Assembly (NCBI RefSeq): GCF_000615945.1
Contig: NZ_BAMO01000020.1
Coordinates: 1 to 64,000 of the forward strand
Length of the DNA: 64,000 bases
Direction of reading: 5' to 3'
DNA from: Caldalkalibacillus mannanilyticus JCM 10596
GTDB taxonomy: Bacteria > Bacillota > Bacilli > Caldalkalibacillales > JCM-10596
Below the pieces are notes generated by a model, which did no database searches, had not been told where the DNA came from, and saw only the letters and a list, made by a program, of their open reading frames with translations. How positions within the stretch are numbered: position 1 is the stretch's first letter; each line of letters starts with the position of its first letter. This document shows positions 1-8,550 of this stretch, in pieces. Position numbers and translations under genes: made by a program.

Positions 1-594
1 GCTTGGCAGTCTCAGAGTCAAAATGGTTTTCATTGGCTCCATTTGATTGAAATGGAGAAGAGGCTTGAAGGTAGATTTTATCGATTTGCCAGTTTGTTTG
101 TGGATGTTCCGCACCTACAAAGTAATGTGCGAAATAGACAGTGGCTAGCTTTTGTCACTCGTTTCTTTCCGTTCACCTCTGCCTCTGCCTATAAGTATTT
201 ATATCTAAAAACGTTTGTTAGAGCCAATGAATATCTGGGGATCTATATACGCTTAACAATCATTGGGGCAGTGGTCGTATACTGGATTCCTGACCTTTAC
301 GGGAAGGTGATTGCGTATACCTTGTTTCTATTTATGATGAGCATACAGATCAAGGCGTTATTCCTACACCATCAACATCAATTTTGGTTTCGATTGTTCC
401 CTCTGCCCCAAACTCAATTAAAGAAGGATTTTCAATGGTTGAACGGACTTTTGTTATTTGTACAGTCTGTGATCATGTATCTTCCTATTTTATGGCTGGA
501 AGGTTCGTTTTTGATTGTTGCTTTACCTGCAATAGGACTGATTTATTCTTTTGTCTATAGTTCAGTCTACCTTTCTAAGGTGTTAAAAACCTAG
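1..594 (+). CDS. ecsB: EcsB-like ABC transporter permease, C-terminal part
   Basis: The reading frame is open from base 1, so the gene starts outside the window and only its last 197 codons are seen. Residues resembling the EcsB C-terminus are visible: an HLIEMEKR...FYRFASLFVDVPH stretch followed by four or so hydrophobic membrane segments. EcsB is the membrane subunit of the EcsAB exporter of Bacillales, which affects secretion and intramembrane proteolysis. The assignment rests on remembered similarity in the FVDVPH region and the membrane topology. An ATG at 52 is internal. The stop is only 5 bp from the convergent holin-like gene, with no terminator between them. Confidence 0.75.
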   Translation, partial: AWQSQSQNGFHWLHLIEMEKRLEGRFYRFASLFVDVPHLQSNVRNRQWLAFVTRFFPFTSASAYKYLYLKTFVRANEYLGIYIRLTIIGAVVVYWIPDLYGKVIAYTLFLFMMSIQIKALFLHHQHQFWFRLFPLPQTQLKKDFQWLNGLLLFVQSVIMYLPILWLEGSFLIVALPAIGLIYSFVYSSVYLSKVLKT

Positions 595-599
595 TAAAG

Positions 600-995
600 C
601 TACTTTTTGTTTCGAAGCACGACTATGGCTTTTTTTAATCGCTGGGGAACAGGGATACCCGCACGACCGGCATTTTCAATAATGCTTAACATTTCATTAG
701 CAATATAGAAATAGATCGTCATATCACGAATCATCATTGTTTGACCCAGGATCACATCGATGAGGTGTGCCACGGCGACGATGGCAAAAATAAGGACCTT
801 TTTGGCAATTCCTTTAAAGCCATGGGCACTTGAAAGATTACCTTCAATGAATGAGGCAAGAATGCCTGTCAAATAATCTATGATAACCATAGCAAGAAGG
901 GTCGTTAATAAACCTGTCCAACTTCCAAAAAGAAAAGAAGCAAGGGCGCCGCCAAACAGTATAAGTGTTTTAAAAATCGTTTCCCAACTTGGCAT
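600..995 (-). CDS. Phage holin family protein (toxin-secretion/holin type)
   Basis: A 131-residue membrane protein with about three hydrophobic segments (residues 10-45, 65-85 and 92-108). It has the layout of the holin_4 / TcdE-type family: an N-terminal helix pair, an IIDYLTGILAS motif near residue 39, an HGFKGIAKKV basic loop and a short charged tail. Such proteins form membrane pores for endolysin or toxin release, and many Bacillales genomes carry stand-alone chromosomal copies. No endolysin or other phage gene is adjacent, so this is probably a domesticated copy. A ribosome-binding site (GGAGGTG) precedes the start. Confidence 0.8.
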   Translation of the reverse strand: MPSWETIFKTLILFGGALASFLFGSWTGLLTTLLAMVIIDYLTGILASFIEGNLSSAHGFKGIAKKVLIFAIVAVAHLIDVILGQTMMIRDMTIYFYIANEMLSIIENAGRAGIPVPQRLKKAIVVLRNKK

Positions 996-1050
996 ATTAA
1001 CACCTCCGTATGGTATATTCTATGAAAAAAAGACAAAGTCGTTCGATACA

Positions 1051-1120
1051 AAAAAGAAACTGGACGTCCTAAAATGTACCGATTCCAAGGGACATTTTAG
1101 CCATTCCAGTTTCTTCTTTT
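1051..1120 (-). terminator. Strong hairpin terminator after the sensor kinase gene
   Basis: An 11-bp perfect outer stem (AAGAAACTGGA / TCCAGTTTCTT) encloses a second inner stem (CTAAAATGT / ACATTTTAG) and has A/T runs on both sides. It lies between the kinase stop and the holin gene, both on the minus strand, so it would end the kinase transcript. Confidence 0.8.
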
Positions 1121-1133
1121 TAGTTAGGAGAAA

Positions 1134-3250
1134 TTAGATCTCGTTGATATGAGTGAAGCTTTGACGAAGAGGGAGGGTCACTTCGACTTTAGTCCCTCTG
1201 TTTTTTCTGCTCTTAAAAGAGATTTCCCCCTGATGGTCCTTAATAATCTTAAAACTAACCATTAAACCTAATCCAGAACCTTTTTCTTTCGTCGTATAGA
1301 AGGGTTCACCAAGCTGTGCCATTCTCTCTTCTGGAATACCAAAGCCCTGATCGATAAAACGAATAGACACATGATGTAGGGCTTGTTGAGCTACTTTAAT
1401 CTTGACTCTACCCCCTTGAGGCATGGCTTCAATAGCATTTTTTAAAATATTAATGAATGCCTGTTTCAGTTGATTTTCTACACAGTAAATGAGGATGGAA
1501 TCCGATTGAGATTCAATCATGATATCTACATTTTGTACAATTGCCTGTGATTGAAGTAAAGTGAGAACATTATGTAGGATATCAAACAAATCCTTCTTTT
1601 CATAGTGGATGACCTGAGGTTTAGATAGAAATAGAAACTCACTAGCAATGGCATTAATGCGATCTAATTCTGAAAGCATGATCTGAAAATATTCATTGCA
1701 TTCTTGTTGCGGCGTGGATTGTAAGAGCTGTAGAAACCCCTTCAATGAAGTGAGGGGATTTCGGATTTCATGTGCCACTCCCGCAGCTAATTCACCTAAT
1801 ACAGTGAGCTTGTCTGCTTTACGGAGGAGATCTTCCGTTTTCTTTCTCTCAGTGATATCTTTAAACGTTACGACCGTTCCAACTCTTTTTTGATTTTCGA
1901 ATATGGGAGTAGTAAGGTATTCAACTGGAAAATAGGTGTTATTTTTTCTCTTGTAGTGATGCTCATTTTCTGCGGAAACAAATCGTTCTTGTTTTTGTCC
2001 GATAAGCTCTTCTACTGTATACCCTAGAGTGGCTGCGGCGACAGGATTACAGAATGTGATGGTTCCTTCTAAATCCAGCCCATATATTCCTTCTCCGGCA
2101 GAGTTTAGAATCAGTTCCTTTTGGTGACTTAGACGTTGATTTTCAATTAATGCTTGCTCTAGCTTTTGATTTTTTTCATAAAGCTCTGTTGTTCTTGCAT
2201 TGATAATGATTTCTAGATGTTCCATTCGGATGACATTGGCAAGAGCTGTTGCTGTCGCATCAATGATGGATTGAGCAAGGTGGAGATCCTGTTGCGCGTA
2301 TTCTTCTTTCTCAAAGGTGACAACAGAGATGGTCCCCAGTACTTCACCAGTAGCGACAAGGGGGAAGGTGATGATCCCTTTTATACCGAAGAGTGAGCAA
2401 AGATTCTTATCAGGACGTGAATCGAGTTCGATATCAGGGATATAGAGTAGCTTCTTAGAGGACACTACCTCTTGGAAAACCGGATCGGCCCTGTAATCCG
2501 TTCGATGCCTCTCAAGGATGTGCTTCCACTTTTCTTCTGACCATTCGCTTTCCCTGCATAGCTTGACAGGGCGAAAATTGGTATCAATGGAGTCGGATAA
2601 ATGGACACCTATGTTTCTATTGTTGAGTACCTGACCGACGTACAGAAAACAGGTTTGCAGAACTTCTTCTACGGAAGTAAGTAAGGAAAGTTTTTTGGTG
2701 ACATCTAACAGTTTTTGCTTTTCAGCTAGCAGAGATTGGATGTGGTTGAATTGATTTGAGTTTCGAATAGCAACAGCAGCCATATTGACATAAGCTTCAA
2801 TGGCTTCGATTTCTGAGGAGGTTAGGTTCATAGGTTTACCATAATCAAATAAAAAGACTAAACATAGAGCTCTGACCCATAGCAGATCGGCAACCCTAGT
2901 AAGGACTTGATCTTAAATACATGAATGGGGGATGGATCAGGTCTAGGATCAACTGAGGTATCAGGAATATAGATGCTCACCATGGTTTTAATAATCTCTC
3001 TGGCAAGTAGATCTTTTTCGGGGTCAATGATCATTTGATCGATGGTCTTGTTGTCAATATAGGATGGTTTACTAACATACCCTCTGAAGGTTCCATCTGC
3101 TTGCGGTAGATAGATTCCTACAGAGTCACACCGAACGACTTCCTCGGAAATGGCTGTAACAACGTATTCTAATGTTACCTTAAGATCAAGGTTGGAGTTG
3201 ATCAATTGAGTAATATTAGCAAGACGTGCATATCGAGTATGTTCTGGCAT
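1134..3250 (-). CDS. GAF-GAF-PAS sensor histidine kinase, frameshifted as given
   Basis: Two minus-strand frames join into one kinase. Bases 3250-2858 encode the first GAF domain, ending ...LPICYGSELYV before a premature stop. The frame beginning upstream of 2831 reads LVFLFDYGKPMNLTSSEIEAIE, the expected end of the same GAF domain. A one-base deletion near 2862-2872 explains the break. Then follow a second GAF domain, a PAS domain (AGEGIYGLDLEGTITF), a HisKA dimerisation helix with the phospho-acceptor His in GVAHEIRNPLTS, and an HATPase with N (NILKNAIEAM), G1 (DQGFGIPEE) and G2 (GSGLGL) boxes. This layout resembles the orphan Kin kinases feeding the sporulation phosphorelay. No response regulator is adjacent and there is no membrane segment, so it is a cytosolic sensor. 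Confidence 0.85.
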
Positions 3251-3385
3251 TATGGTTTTTCCCCTTCTTTATATAGAAATTGGTAAGGATGAAACAGGAT
3301 GTTTTCATGATAAGTAAGTTCGACAGTTCTACGTTAAATCCTTTTACTATTTTCTATTTAAATGGAATATATTATAATTTCACTT

Positions 3386-5026
3386 CTATTTTTGGAAGGA
3401 AGAAAGGAATTTTACACGATCTCCCATTGGAGGAGTGTTGTTATCAACCAAGGCAACTTCTAAAATAGCAGGTCCATCTAAAGTGATGAGTCGTGTAATC
3501 TCTTCTTCCTTTAAATCTTCCAGTTTATCGATTCGATAGGATGGGATTCCTAATTCCTTAGCTAGGTTGCTAATATGAATTGGACTCTGTTCAAAGCGTG
3601 GATGACTGCGCTGATATTGCAGGTTATGACCATGATAAACCATTCCTAAGCGCGCATTATTCATAACAACAAATAAAATAGGAAGCTGGTACTCTTTTGC
3701 TGTTAGAATCTCCATTCCATGCATAAAAAAGCAACCGTCCCCTGTGATAGATACAATAGGTCTGCTAGGGTCTGCGAGATATATTCCAATTGCCGAGCTA
3801 ATACCATAGCCCATAGGTCCAAAATGAACATTAATTTCAAAGGAGTCAACCTCTTTTACAGCCATATAATGAATGACATAGGACATAAACTCCCCAATAT
3901 CGACGGTGTAACGGGTATGATCTGGTAGGTAATCTTGTAAAGCCTGCAATAGGGTTTGAGTATTGTACTCCCAAGGCTCTCGAGACATCGAAGGTTCATG
4001 TACACTGGAGAAATTATCTTTTTTAGCAAGCCCAAGTTGATTCAGTTGGTTGCATAATGCTTTCAAGGTTTCTTCTGCACTGGCATGAACAGGGAAATCG
4101 ATCTCATACTTACGTTGAAATACGGAGGAGTCCATATCGATTTGGACAACAAAACGATCCTTGGTTAATTCTGGATTCCAATTACTGGTGGCTGTTTCTC
4201 CTAGACTTGAGCCGATGATGACAAGAGCAGTTGCATTGGGATTCTGGATAATCCTCGTGGCAGATTCATGTCCAGCGAAGCCGAAAACACCATAATGCAA
4301 AGGATGTGAATCAGGGACAAACCCTTTTGCTTGTGGAGTAGTAAGGATGGGCCAATTCAATAATTCAGCCAAATGAATGGCTTCTGCTATTGCTTGTTTT
4401 GCCCCTTGTCCAATAAAAATAATGCCTAACTCATGTTTGGTTAATGCTTGTGCTAGTGTTTCAATGGTGGTAGTGGGAGCTGTCAAGGGCTGTCTGAGTG
4501 GAAAGGAAGGGATCTCCTGAGGTTCTATTTCACTAAGCTGAATATCAATCGGCATTTCAATATGAACAGGACCAGGAATGTTAGAAAAGGCAATATCAAC
4601 CGCTTTCCTGACCTCTGGTAGTAAATCTTCGCTCTTCTCAACGGAAATACTGTATTTGGTCACAGGCTGAAAAAGGGGGACTGCCGAAAGCTCTTGAGAA
4701 GCATTTAATCCCATTGTACGTACAGGAACAGCTCCAGTTAGAAAGAGGACAGGCAGTTGTTCTCTCATAGCATGTGCGGCTCCACTAAGCAGATTTGTAC
4801 TTCCTGGACCACTACAGCCAATACAAACTCCTAGATGTTGGGTGTACTTGGCATAGGCAGCTGCCATATAGGAGGCGGCTCCTTCATGCTTGGTGATGAT
4901 AGGGGTGATATGAGGTATTTCATATAATTCATCAAACAAGGCATTGACCGACCCAGCAGGAATTCCAAATAGATATTGAACTCCTCCTTGGGATAAATAG
5001 TCAAGTACAGCTCGAACGGATTTCAT
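3386..5026 (-). CDS. Thiamine-pyrophosphate enzyme, acetolactate synthase-like
   Basis: A 546-residue protein with the three-part layout of the ThDP family. The N-terminal PYR domain carries the catalytic Glu in ITKHEGAASYMAAAYAKY. The middle domain spans roughly residues 190-320. The C-terminal PP domain holds the ThDP/Mg motif GDGCFFMHGMEI...VVMNN. It most resembles acetolactate synthase large subunits and pyruvate oxidases. No ilvN regulatory subunit or other branched-chain gene is nearby, so the substrate is open. A strong AAGGAGGAG site precedes the ATG. The gene lies 13 bp after the GAF gene and 135 bp before the GAF/PAS kinase, suggesting a co-transcribed sensory-metabolic cluster. Confidence 0.8.
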   Translation of the reverse strand: MKSVRAVLDYLSQGGVQYLFGIPAGSVNALFDELYEIPHITPIITKHEGAASYMAAAYAKYTQHLGVCIGCSGPGSTNLLSGAAHAMREQLPVLFLTGAVPVRTMGLNASQELSAVPLFQPVTKYSISVEKSEDLLPEVRKAVDIAFSNIPGPVHIEMPIDIQLSEIEPQEIPSFPLRQPLTAPTTTIETLAQALTKHELGIIFIGQGAKQAIAEAIHLAELLNWPILTTPQAKGFVPDSHPLHYGVFGFAGHESATRIIQNPNATALVIIGSSLGETATSNWNPELTKDRFVVQIDMDSSVFQRKYEIDFPVHASAEETLKALCNQLNQLGLAKKDNFSSVHEPSMSREPWEYNTQTLLQALQDYLPDHTRYTVDIGEFMSYVIHYMAVKEVDSFEINVHFGPMGYGISSAIGIYLADPSRPIVSITGDGCFFMHGMEILTAKEYQLPILFVVMNNARLGMVYHGHNLQYQRSHPRFEQSPIHISNLAKELGIPSYRIDKLEDLKEEEITRLITLDGPAILEVALVDNNTPPMGDRVKFLSSFQK

Positions 5027-5039
5027 TTGAACTCCTCCT

Positions 5040-5548
5040 TTATCTTACATGTTTTAGTAAGCATGTAGCTGTCGTATTGGCAATCGTTTGAGCTTGTTCA
5101 ATTTGATCAGAGGTATAGAGAAACTTTGATCCAATTCCTACCACGATGATCACTCCGATGGCGAAATCTTCAACGAAAAGAGGAAGCATCAGCATACTCT
5201 CCACACCAAATTGACGACAAGCATTGTGACAGGACGATGATCTAATTCAACATCGGGGACTAGGATCGATTGTTTACCTTGGATAGCTTCTTGAAATAAA
5301 AGATCATTTTCATAATCCAACCTAATTTGGCGATGTCTAGATTTCCATGTATCTTCATCGAAGACGCTTCGCTTATGCATGACAGCAGGTTGAAAGTCAG
5401 TATGTTTATTCATTTTCATATGAACGGCAATATTCTGATTCCCGAGAACCTGTGATAGGTGGTGAAAGGAAACCTGCAAGATTTCTTCCAAACTAGAACA
5501 CGTTTCCATTTTACTAGTAAGCTGTTGCACCATATCCAATTGTAACAA
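5040..5548 (-). CDS. Stand-alone GAF domain protein, frameshifted as given
   Basis: The first 119 codons end abnormally (DHRPVTMLVVNLVWRVC). Adding one base near 5230-5233 restores DHRPCHNACRQFGVESMLMLPLF...GVIIVVGIGSKFLYTSDQIEQ, a normal GAF C-terminus ending at 5040. The restored protein of about 168 residues is essentially one GAF domain. It parallels the second GAF domain of the neighbouring kinase: both have SLEE/SVEE, QVLxNxNIxVH, LFQE/VFQE and VPDVELDHRP/IPDIELDSRP. It has no output domain, so it may be a ligand-binding partner of the kinase. It appears to head the cluster with the TPP enzyme. Confidence 0.75.
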
Positions 5549-5676
5549 TCAAACCCCTCCCCACATTATGACAAATATACAATCAAGAAACCTATTCAAC
5601 ACAAAAATCCAAAACTCCTTTTTTTGTGATGTATTTTTATAAAAAAAAACGAATAATCTGTCAAAAAAATGTAGAC

Positions 5677-5707
5677 AAAAAAAAGAAGGGTGCTGCCCCC
5701 TCTTTTT
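5677..5707 (-). terminator. Terminator after the guanylate-kinase-like gene
   Basis: On the minus strand, AAGAGGG...CAGCA...CCCTTCTT forms a short GC hairpin with one bulge, followed by a long T-run. It sits just past the stop of the minus-strand gene at 5729. Confidence 0.65.
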
Positions 5708-5728
5708 CGATTATCCTATCATTACATA

Positions 5729-6304
5729 TTAATATTTACTATCTGGATGATGTGAGATTCCTAAGAACGTTTCAATACGACTGGTTAATTCCTGAGCCGA
5801 GCTTGCCAAATCATAGTTTGGAATAGCAATATCACATTCGGATTGATAGCCCATAATTTCGTCATAATGGCTAAGGTGTCGATCCACTGATTGTTGGTCA
5901 TCCCCACGAGCGAACTGTCTCTGGGTTACTGTGTCTCGATCTGCATAAATAAAAATCGTTAATGTTTTGTCAAAAAGCTTTTTAAACATTTCACAGCCTT
6001 CAGGACTAAGGATTGCAAAAAAGCTGCCGTAATCTTTTAGTAAACGCTCACAATCTGTTTTTTTAATTCCATAGTGGATGCCATCAGAGGTAAAAATCTC
6101 GATGAATTCGCCATTCTCTTCCATTGCCTTGAAGGCTTCGGTACTAATAAAAAAATACTCTTTTCCTTCCGTTTCCTTTTCTCGTTTTGGACGAGTAGTA
6201 TAAGAAACCACTCTTGGTATTTGTAAGGTGATGCCGATTGCTTCAGCTAACGTGTGGCGGCCTGATCCATCTGGACCTACGAACAATAACGCTCTTCCTT
6301 CCAT
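5729..6304 (-). CDS. Guanylate kinase-like P-loop protein
   Basis: A 191-residue protein of the guanylate kinase family. It has a P-loop (FVGPDGSGRHT, residues 8-18), the GMP-binding SYTTRPKREKETEGKEYFF region and YGIKK, followed by a predicted lid and core. The family P-loop is GxSGxGK(S/T). Here Arg replaces the Lys and Asp the first Ser, so ordinary GMP kinase activity is doubtful. The ATG at 6304 was chosen because GGAGGAG lies 6 bases upstream. The gene is monocistronic with its own terminator. It is unlikely to be the housekeeping gmk, which normally sits with rpoZ and coaBC. Confidence 0.7.
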   Translation of the reverse strand: MEGRALLFVGPDGSGRHTLAEAIGITLQIPRVVSYTTRPKREKETEGKEYFFISTEAFKAMEENGEFIEIFTSDGIHYGIKKTDCERLLKDYGSFFAILSPEGCEMFKKLFDKTLTIFIYADRDTVTQRQFARGDDQQSVDRHLSHYDEIMGYQSECDIAIPNYDLASSAQELTSRIETFLGISHHPDSKY

Positions 6305-6493
6305 TACTATCTCCTCCAAACTTGTAATTGTTCCTTACTGTATGACAGATACAAGTAAGTCATTTCTGTTATTATAACACTTTTGATACCAAAACAGTAG
6401 TTCTGCTCATCATATTTAGCTAATAATTGTTTTCAAGGAATCATTTCCCACTAAAAAAAGGAGCATGGAGCATGAAACAGCAGCAGGAAAATG

Positions 6494-6499
6494 GTATAA
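6494..6499 (+). promoter_or_regulatory. Probable -10 box before the riboswitch
   Basis: A perfect TATAAT preceded by TGG lies about 12 bases before the conserved aptamer start, where the transcript of the riboswitch leader should begin. I see no convincing -35 box. Confidence 0.45.
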
Positions 6500-6510
6500 T
6501 TGTCATACAG

Positions 6511-6597
6511 AGAACCGTAACAGGGCAAACTTATTGAAAAATAAGGACGCAAAACTATAGGGCTACAGCACTTATGCCAAGCCAGCCAGATGCCGGG
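6511..6597 (+). ncRNA. Cyclic di-GMP-I (GEMM-I) riboswitch
   Basis: The class I c-di-GMP aptamer signature is present in order. ACAGGGCAAAC is followed by a GAAA-capped stem (CTTATT GAAA AATAAG), then GACGCAAAAC, the GGGCTACAGC-type middle segment, the receptor-like AAGCCAGCCAG and the closing GCCGG. The aptamer runs into GGGAGGAG, the ribosome-binding site of the gene at 6611, so control of translation is likely. I see no terminator hairpin between aptamer and gene. The order of elements matches the published GEMM-I consensus, including Vc2-type members. Confidence 0.9.
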
Positions 6598-6610
6598 AGG
6601 AGATCGTACC

Positions 6611-6922
6611 ATGAATGAGTTAATCAAAGCAATTAAGGATTTCGAAAGCTTGTTAGAGAAGCACCCAGATGATTCAAAATCGGTTCATGCTTTCAACCAT
6701 TTTCTCCGTTATTTTCTTCGTATAAAAACAAAGGCAAATTGCAATCTTCCTTCTATTGAAATCATGACCATCCTAAAGCATCGTAAGCCAGTCGTCTATA
6801 TGCTGATGAGACGCCAAGCACAAAAGAGTGGTGCTCTAGGGATGCTTACTTATCTGGAGATGGATTTAGAGGAAGCGAATAGAAGAATTGACGAAATTAA
6901 AAAAAGCAAATGTTATCATTAA
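6611..6922 (+). CDS. Small protein under c-di-GMP riboswitch control, unknown function
   Basis: A 103-residue soluble, mostly helical, basic protein (MNELIKAIKDFESLLEKH...). It has Lys/Arg-rich segments around residues 38-75, an acidic helix and a Cys-Tyr-His tail. It has no signal peptide, membrane segment or motif that I recognise. The ATG at 6611 was chosen because GGGAGGAG lies just upstream. An earlier in-frame ATG at 6590 lies inside the aptamer. As the only gene between the riboswitch and the following terminator, it is the sole regulated target, so its job presumably lies in motility, biofilm or adhesion. That is inference from context only. Confidence 0.75.
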   Translation: MNELIKAIKDFESLLEKHPDDSKSVHAFNHFLRYFLRIKTKANCNLPSIEIMTILKHRKPVVYMLMRRQAQKSGALGMLTYLEMDLEEANRRIDEIKKSKCYH

Positions 6923-6984
6923 CCTTGTGTATCGTTTCTCTATAGAGAGTGGGTCGAAAGCGTGGCTGCTCACCTACTATGAAC

Positions 6985-7030
6985 AAAGGCAGATCTGATA
7001 TGAATCATCATATCAAGTCTGCCTTTTTTT
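6985..7030. terminator. Bidirectional terminator between convergent genes
   Basis: AAGGCAGA and CTGATATGA pair with TCATATCA and TCTGCCTT around a short loop, with T-rich flanks on both sides. It serves the riboswitch-controlled gene and the convergent old yellow enzyme gene. Confidence 0.85.
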
Positions 7031-8044
7031 CTACCAAGCACGACCATACTGCTTGGGTGCAGGTAAGGAATATCCCAACTCTTTGGCTGCTCTAAGAGGC
7101 CAATAAGGATCTCTTAATAGCTCTCTTGCCACAAAGATGAGATCAGCTCGATGATTCTGCAATATTTCTTCGGCTTGAAGTCCGCTCGTAATCAAACCCA
7201 CCGCACCTGTACTGATTTGCGCTTGATTCTTGATCTGATCAGCAAAAGGAACCTGGTATCCTGGAAAAACAGAGATGGGAACAGGAACAACGGCTCCTGA
7301 GCTACAATCAATAAGATCGACACCCTCTTCTTTCAATTGCTGTGCCATGCGAACATAGTCCTCTACCGCTAATCCGTTCGGATGATAATCACTAGCAGAA
7401 ACACGGACAAACAAGGGACCACTCCAAATCTCTCTAATCTCTTCTATTATTTCTTTTAGAAAACGAAACCTTCCTTGTGCATCCCTTCCGTACTCATCCT
7501 GTCTGTGATTGGTTAAGGGAGAGAGAAACTGATTGATTAAATAGCCATGCGCTGCATGCACTTCAATGATGTCAAATCCTGCGGTTTTAGCTCTCCTTGC
7601 TGCTTCTTTAAAGGCGCTGATCGTTTCCTTCACTTCTTTCAGGGACATTTGTTGAGGAGTTTTCAGCTTCTCGTCAAAAGGGATCGCAGATGGGGCAATA
7701 ATAGGTCCTTCTACAGTCGCTTTTCGACCTGCATGAGCCAATTGAATAGCCGTCTTTGATCCTTGCTGTTGGATCAAATCGACCAAACGTGAGAAGTCTT
7801 TTATATGTCGGTCATCCCAGATTCCTAGATCGAGAGAAGAAATCCGTCCTTGAGGAGTAACAGCCGTTGCTTCAATCATAATTAACCCAACCTGACCTAC
7901 AGCTCGGCTGACATAATGCTGGACATGCCATTCTGTTAGGCTGCCATCCTCCTGCTGAGCGGAATACATACACATAGGCGACATAACGATTCGGTTTTTG
8001 AGTGTGACATTTCGTATTGTAAGGGGTGAAAATAACATATTCAT
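7031..8044 (-). CDS. namA: NADPH dehydrogenase, old yellow enzyme family (NamA/YqjM-like)
   Basis: A 337-residue flavoenzyme with the length of YqjM (338). Landmarks are the N-terminus [26 protein letters not shown], with the YqjM-class Cys in SPMCMY near residue 26, the HxxH-type substrate site [27 protein letters not shown]-like segment, and the FMN-binding C-terminus [15 protein letters not shown]. It should reduce activated C=C bonds using FMN and NADPH, usually in electrophile or nitroaromatic detoxification. The start at 8044 was chosen because AGAAGGAGG precedes it and it gives the family length. A longer frame to 8122 is open but has no site. It is monocistronic. Confidence 0.9.
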   Translation of the reverse strand: MNMLFSPLTIRNVTLKNRIVMSPMCMYSAQQEDGSLTEWHVQHYVSRAVGQVGLIMIEATAVTPQGRISSLDLGIWDDRHIKDFSRLVDLIQQQGSKTAIQLAHAGRKATVEGPIIAPSAIPFDEKLKTPQQMSLKEVKETISAFKEAARRAKTAGFDIIEVHAAHGYLINQFLSPLTNHRQDEYGRDAQGRFRFLKEIIEEIREIWSGPLFVRVSASDYHPNGLAVEDYVRMAQQLKEEGVDLIDCSSGAVVPVPISVFPGYQVPFADQIKNQAQISTGAVGLITSGLQAEEILQNHRADLIFVARELLRDPYWPLRAAKELGYSLPAPKQYGRAW

Positions 8045-8177
8045 GGATTGAAAGCCTCCTTCTATTGATTTGCTCTTCTCATGATGACAAGAATATTCTA
8101 TCATAGGAGAATAAGAACCCATAAAAGAATGCTTGCACTACAATCCATTCAGGGGATTGGGTGGAATATAGAAAGAA

Positions 8178-8217
8178 AAACAACAGCTCTTCTTAACGAT
8201 TGAGCTGTTGTTTTTTT
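8178..8217. terminator. Terminator overlapping the end of a small gene
   Basis: AACAACAGCTC pairs with GAGCTGTTGTT around a 12-base loop, with A and T runs on both sides. On the minus strand it overlaps the last codons of the small gene at 8193-8360. Confidence 0.8.
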
Positions 8218-8360
8218 TGTTCTATGTATGTTAGTTTTTGACGAAGTTGTTGCTCTGTTTGGTTTCCTTGGATGAACTCCATAATAGAGAGTAATGATCT
8301 TCCTTTCATGTGTCCATTCGAAGGAGGAGTAAGAGTGTGGTTGAGTTTGAATGATTTCAT
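8193..8360 (-). CDS. Small basic protein, hypothetical (55 aa)
   Basis: This minus-strand frame gives a plausible soluble mini-protein: MKSFKLNHTLTPP, then MKGRSLLSIMEFIQGNQTEQ, then a basic C-terminus rich in Gln and Lys. Its stop codon falls within the terminator hairpin, as is usual for real small genes. A GAAAGGA element lies about 15 bases before the ATG. A longer overlapping frame (8149-8424) reads through the terminator and looks less protein-like. Function is unknown. It may relate to small Bacillales proteins with a central IMEFIQGN-type helix, but I cannot name a family. Confidence 0.5.
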   Translation of the reverse strand: MKSFKLNHTLTPPSNGHMKGRSLLSIMEFIQGNQTEQQLRQKLTYIEQKKQQLNR

Positions 8361-8550
8361 AAGTAACCCATTTCCTTTCTCTGAATCTAGTATAGTGTAT
8401 GCCTAATAAGTGAGAATTATTCAATTGGATAAATAAGTAGGTGAGAATGGGGAATTTGAGCTATGTTTGCATACCCATGGAGGGTATATTATAATGAGAG
8501 GAAAGCAAGAGGTTCAAAAGAAAGAGTGTTAAGATTGGAGGACATTGAGG

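Noticed and set aside
880-1137. Plus-strand frame over the holin gene and kinase terminator
   Set aside because: It runs antisense through the holin coding region and a strong terminator hairpin. No ribosome-binding site and no protein-like composition.
3386-5026. Oxalyl-CoA decarboxylase or benzoylformate decarboxylase instead of an acetolactate-synthase-like enzyme
   Set aside because: No formyl-CoA transferase or other oxalate gene nearby, and the N-terminal region reads like ALS/pyruvate oxidase. The substrate is left open rather than assigned.
8149-8424. 91-residue minus-strand frame
   Set aside because: It reads through the terminator hairpin in a frame with poor composition. The overlapping 55-residue frame (8193-8360) ends inside the hairpin and looks more protein-like.
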